Assembly: GCA_040772045.1 (NCBI GenBank)
Contig: JAXGYV010000011.1
Span: 1-64,000 of the forward strand
Origin: JAXGYV01 sp040772045
GTDB taxonomy: Bacteria > Actinomycetota > Thermoleophilia > UBA2241
DNA: 64,000 bases
Direction of reading: 5' to 3'
Under the pieces are notes generated by a model, which was not told the DNA's origin, did no database searches, and worked only from the letters and a program-made list of their open reading frames with translations. Shown piece after piece: positions 63,289-64,000 of the stretch. The stretch's first letter is position 1, and each line of letters opens with the position of its first letter. A program made the translations under genes and the position numbers.

Positions 63289-63846
63289 CTATCACCATCT
63301 CCTTTCACTAGCTCGACAAGGCGCCGACCGATGACGAACCTCATGTCCAGTCAGCTGTGTACAGCCCCTCGATACTCCGAAATCGATCTGCCTTCACTCG
63401 GGATTCGAGCGTCCGCAGCGGTTTGCTCTCCCACGCAGCACATTCGCTACACCGTTGCGGGAGAGCTGGTCTTCCGTCGTCGCTGGCGCCCCCCTCTCGC
63501 CGAGATGACCTGACTGAATGTTCGTGAAATCCTTAATGAACGTAAATGAAGTATCGTACAGCCGCTCAGGCCCTGTCAAGATCGGATCACCCAAATTTCC
63601 GGTGAAGCTACATCGACGGGTGCAGGAGGCAGAGAGCAAGCTCCTCGCGGTCAGACCTCAGGCAGAGGCGACGCCTGCTCCAGGAACAGCGCAGAGTCCA
63701 AGACAAGCTGCGCCCACCACCTCTGAGGCTCGCACCTCGGTACCGCCCGGACTTCGGGAGAGGCGCCCACGAAGTTGGCATACCCAACGCTCAGCGATTG
63801 GCAGAGTTGGTCAAGAATCGCTCGTTCGCATCCGATACTCTCGGCA
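63289..63846. other. Intergenic region with no visible gene
   Basis: 558 bases. Several short open frames cross it, but none has a credible start, ribosome binding site or domain. It should hold the promoter of the 394-residue-protein gene (minus) and of the partial gene on the plus strand. Confidence 0.5.
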
Positions 63847-64000
63847 ATGAACGTCGTGGCAGAAGCATCGCGCTGGATCCGCGTGCAACAGGCCGCCGAC
63901 CTCCTCGGCGTAAGCGCGAGCACCGTACGCCGCTGGGTCGCAGAAGGACGACTGGCCTGTCAGCGCACGCCGAGCGGACAACGCCGGTTCTTGGTCGAAG
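63847..64000 (+). CDS. MerR/excisionase-type DNA-binding protein, truncated by the window edge
   Basis: The first 51 residues are seen. After MNVVAEASRW comes a helix-turn-helix, IRVQQAADLLGVSASTVRRW, followed by VAEGRLACQRTPSGQRRFLV, the wing typical of MerR and excisionase-type domains. The rest lies beyond the window. It may be a regulator of the nearby unknown-function and transport genes, but this cannot be tested here. Confidence 0.75.
   Translation, partial: MNVVAEASRWIRVQQAADLLGVSASTVRRWVAEGRLACQRTPSGQRRFLVE

Noticed and set aside
63289..63846. Two short open frames (63518-63850 plus, 63394-63639 minus)
   Set aside because: No ribosome binding site, no domain, and composition typical of random G+C-rich sequence.

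Overview
The window is chromosomal DNA from a G+C-rich bacterium, most likely a deep-branching or anaerobic member of the Actinomycetota. Supporting signs are the high G+C content, a short principal sigma factor, AddAB-type (not AdnAB-type) recombination nucleases, a DltX-like teichoic-acid operon, and an ornithine-fermentation operon of the kind found in anaerobes. The exact class cannot be fixed from sequence alone. No rRNA, tRNA or CRISPR array was seen. One structural RNA, RNase P RNA, is present.

Region 1 (1-4890, minus strand) is an integron. A tyrosine recombinase with the IntI-specific insert lies at 3936-4890, with an attI-like junction at about 3727. Six gene cassettes follow: an Imm26-like protein, a HigBA toxin-antitoxin pair, a membrane protein, two orphan proteins and a DUF2695 protein. 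Five complete attC sites and one partial attC are visible. The integrase reads toward the cassettes, which is the rare reverse layout.

Region 2 (5010-11901, minus) is an ornithine-fermentation operon in the order ord-ortA-ortB-oraS-oraE-glmL. It converts D-ornithine through 2,4-diaminopentanoate to acetyl-CoA and D-alanine. Every gene in it is interrupted by frameshifts. An EamA transporter (12280-13203) and addB-addA recombination nuclease/helicase genes (13399-19968, also frameshifted) follow, then two small genes and rnpB.

Region 3 (21959-27076, plus) is a dlt-like operon for modification of an extracytoplasmic polymer: iron-sulfur flavoprotein, acyl carrier protein, DltX-like peptide, AMP-forming ligase, MBOAT acyltransferase and DltD/SGNH-like protein.

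Region 4 (27078-35395, minus) is a pentose-phosphate and upper-glycolysis operon: tkt-tal-pgi-gnd-zwf-pgl. The zwf frame is broken at a (CG)7 tract inside a 30-bp perfect palindrome.

Region 5 (35661-53485) holds housekeeping and envelope genes: cupin, SHOCT protein, a fatty-acid-kinase-like DhaL-DegV fusion, a DUF1295 enzyme, HEAT repeats, an epimerase, a UvrD-like helicase, a HAD-HypE/AIR-synthase fusion lacking a standard start codon, a CBS protein, two coiled-coil peptidoglycan hydrolases flanking a MoxR/VWA pair, and the principal sigma factor.

Region 6 (53524-63288, minus) is a Liv-type ABC uptake operon (livK-M-G-F-H) followed by a CoA ligase and a TetR regulator, with a 394-residue protein of unknown function upstream and NTF2-like and cupin proteins downstream. 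The window ends inside a MerR/excisionase-type DNA-binding protein gene.

Frameshifts cluster at 2.6-19 kb and 27.7-29 kb, often at homopolymers or CG tracts, while the rest reads cleanly. Sequencing or assembly error is the simplest explanation, but true decay of the ornithine operon is not excluded.
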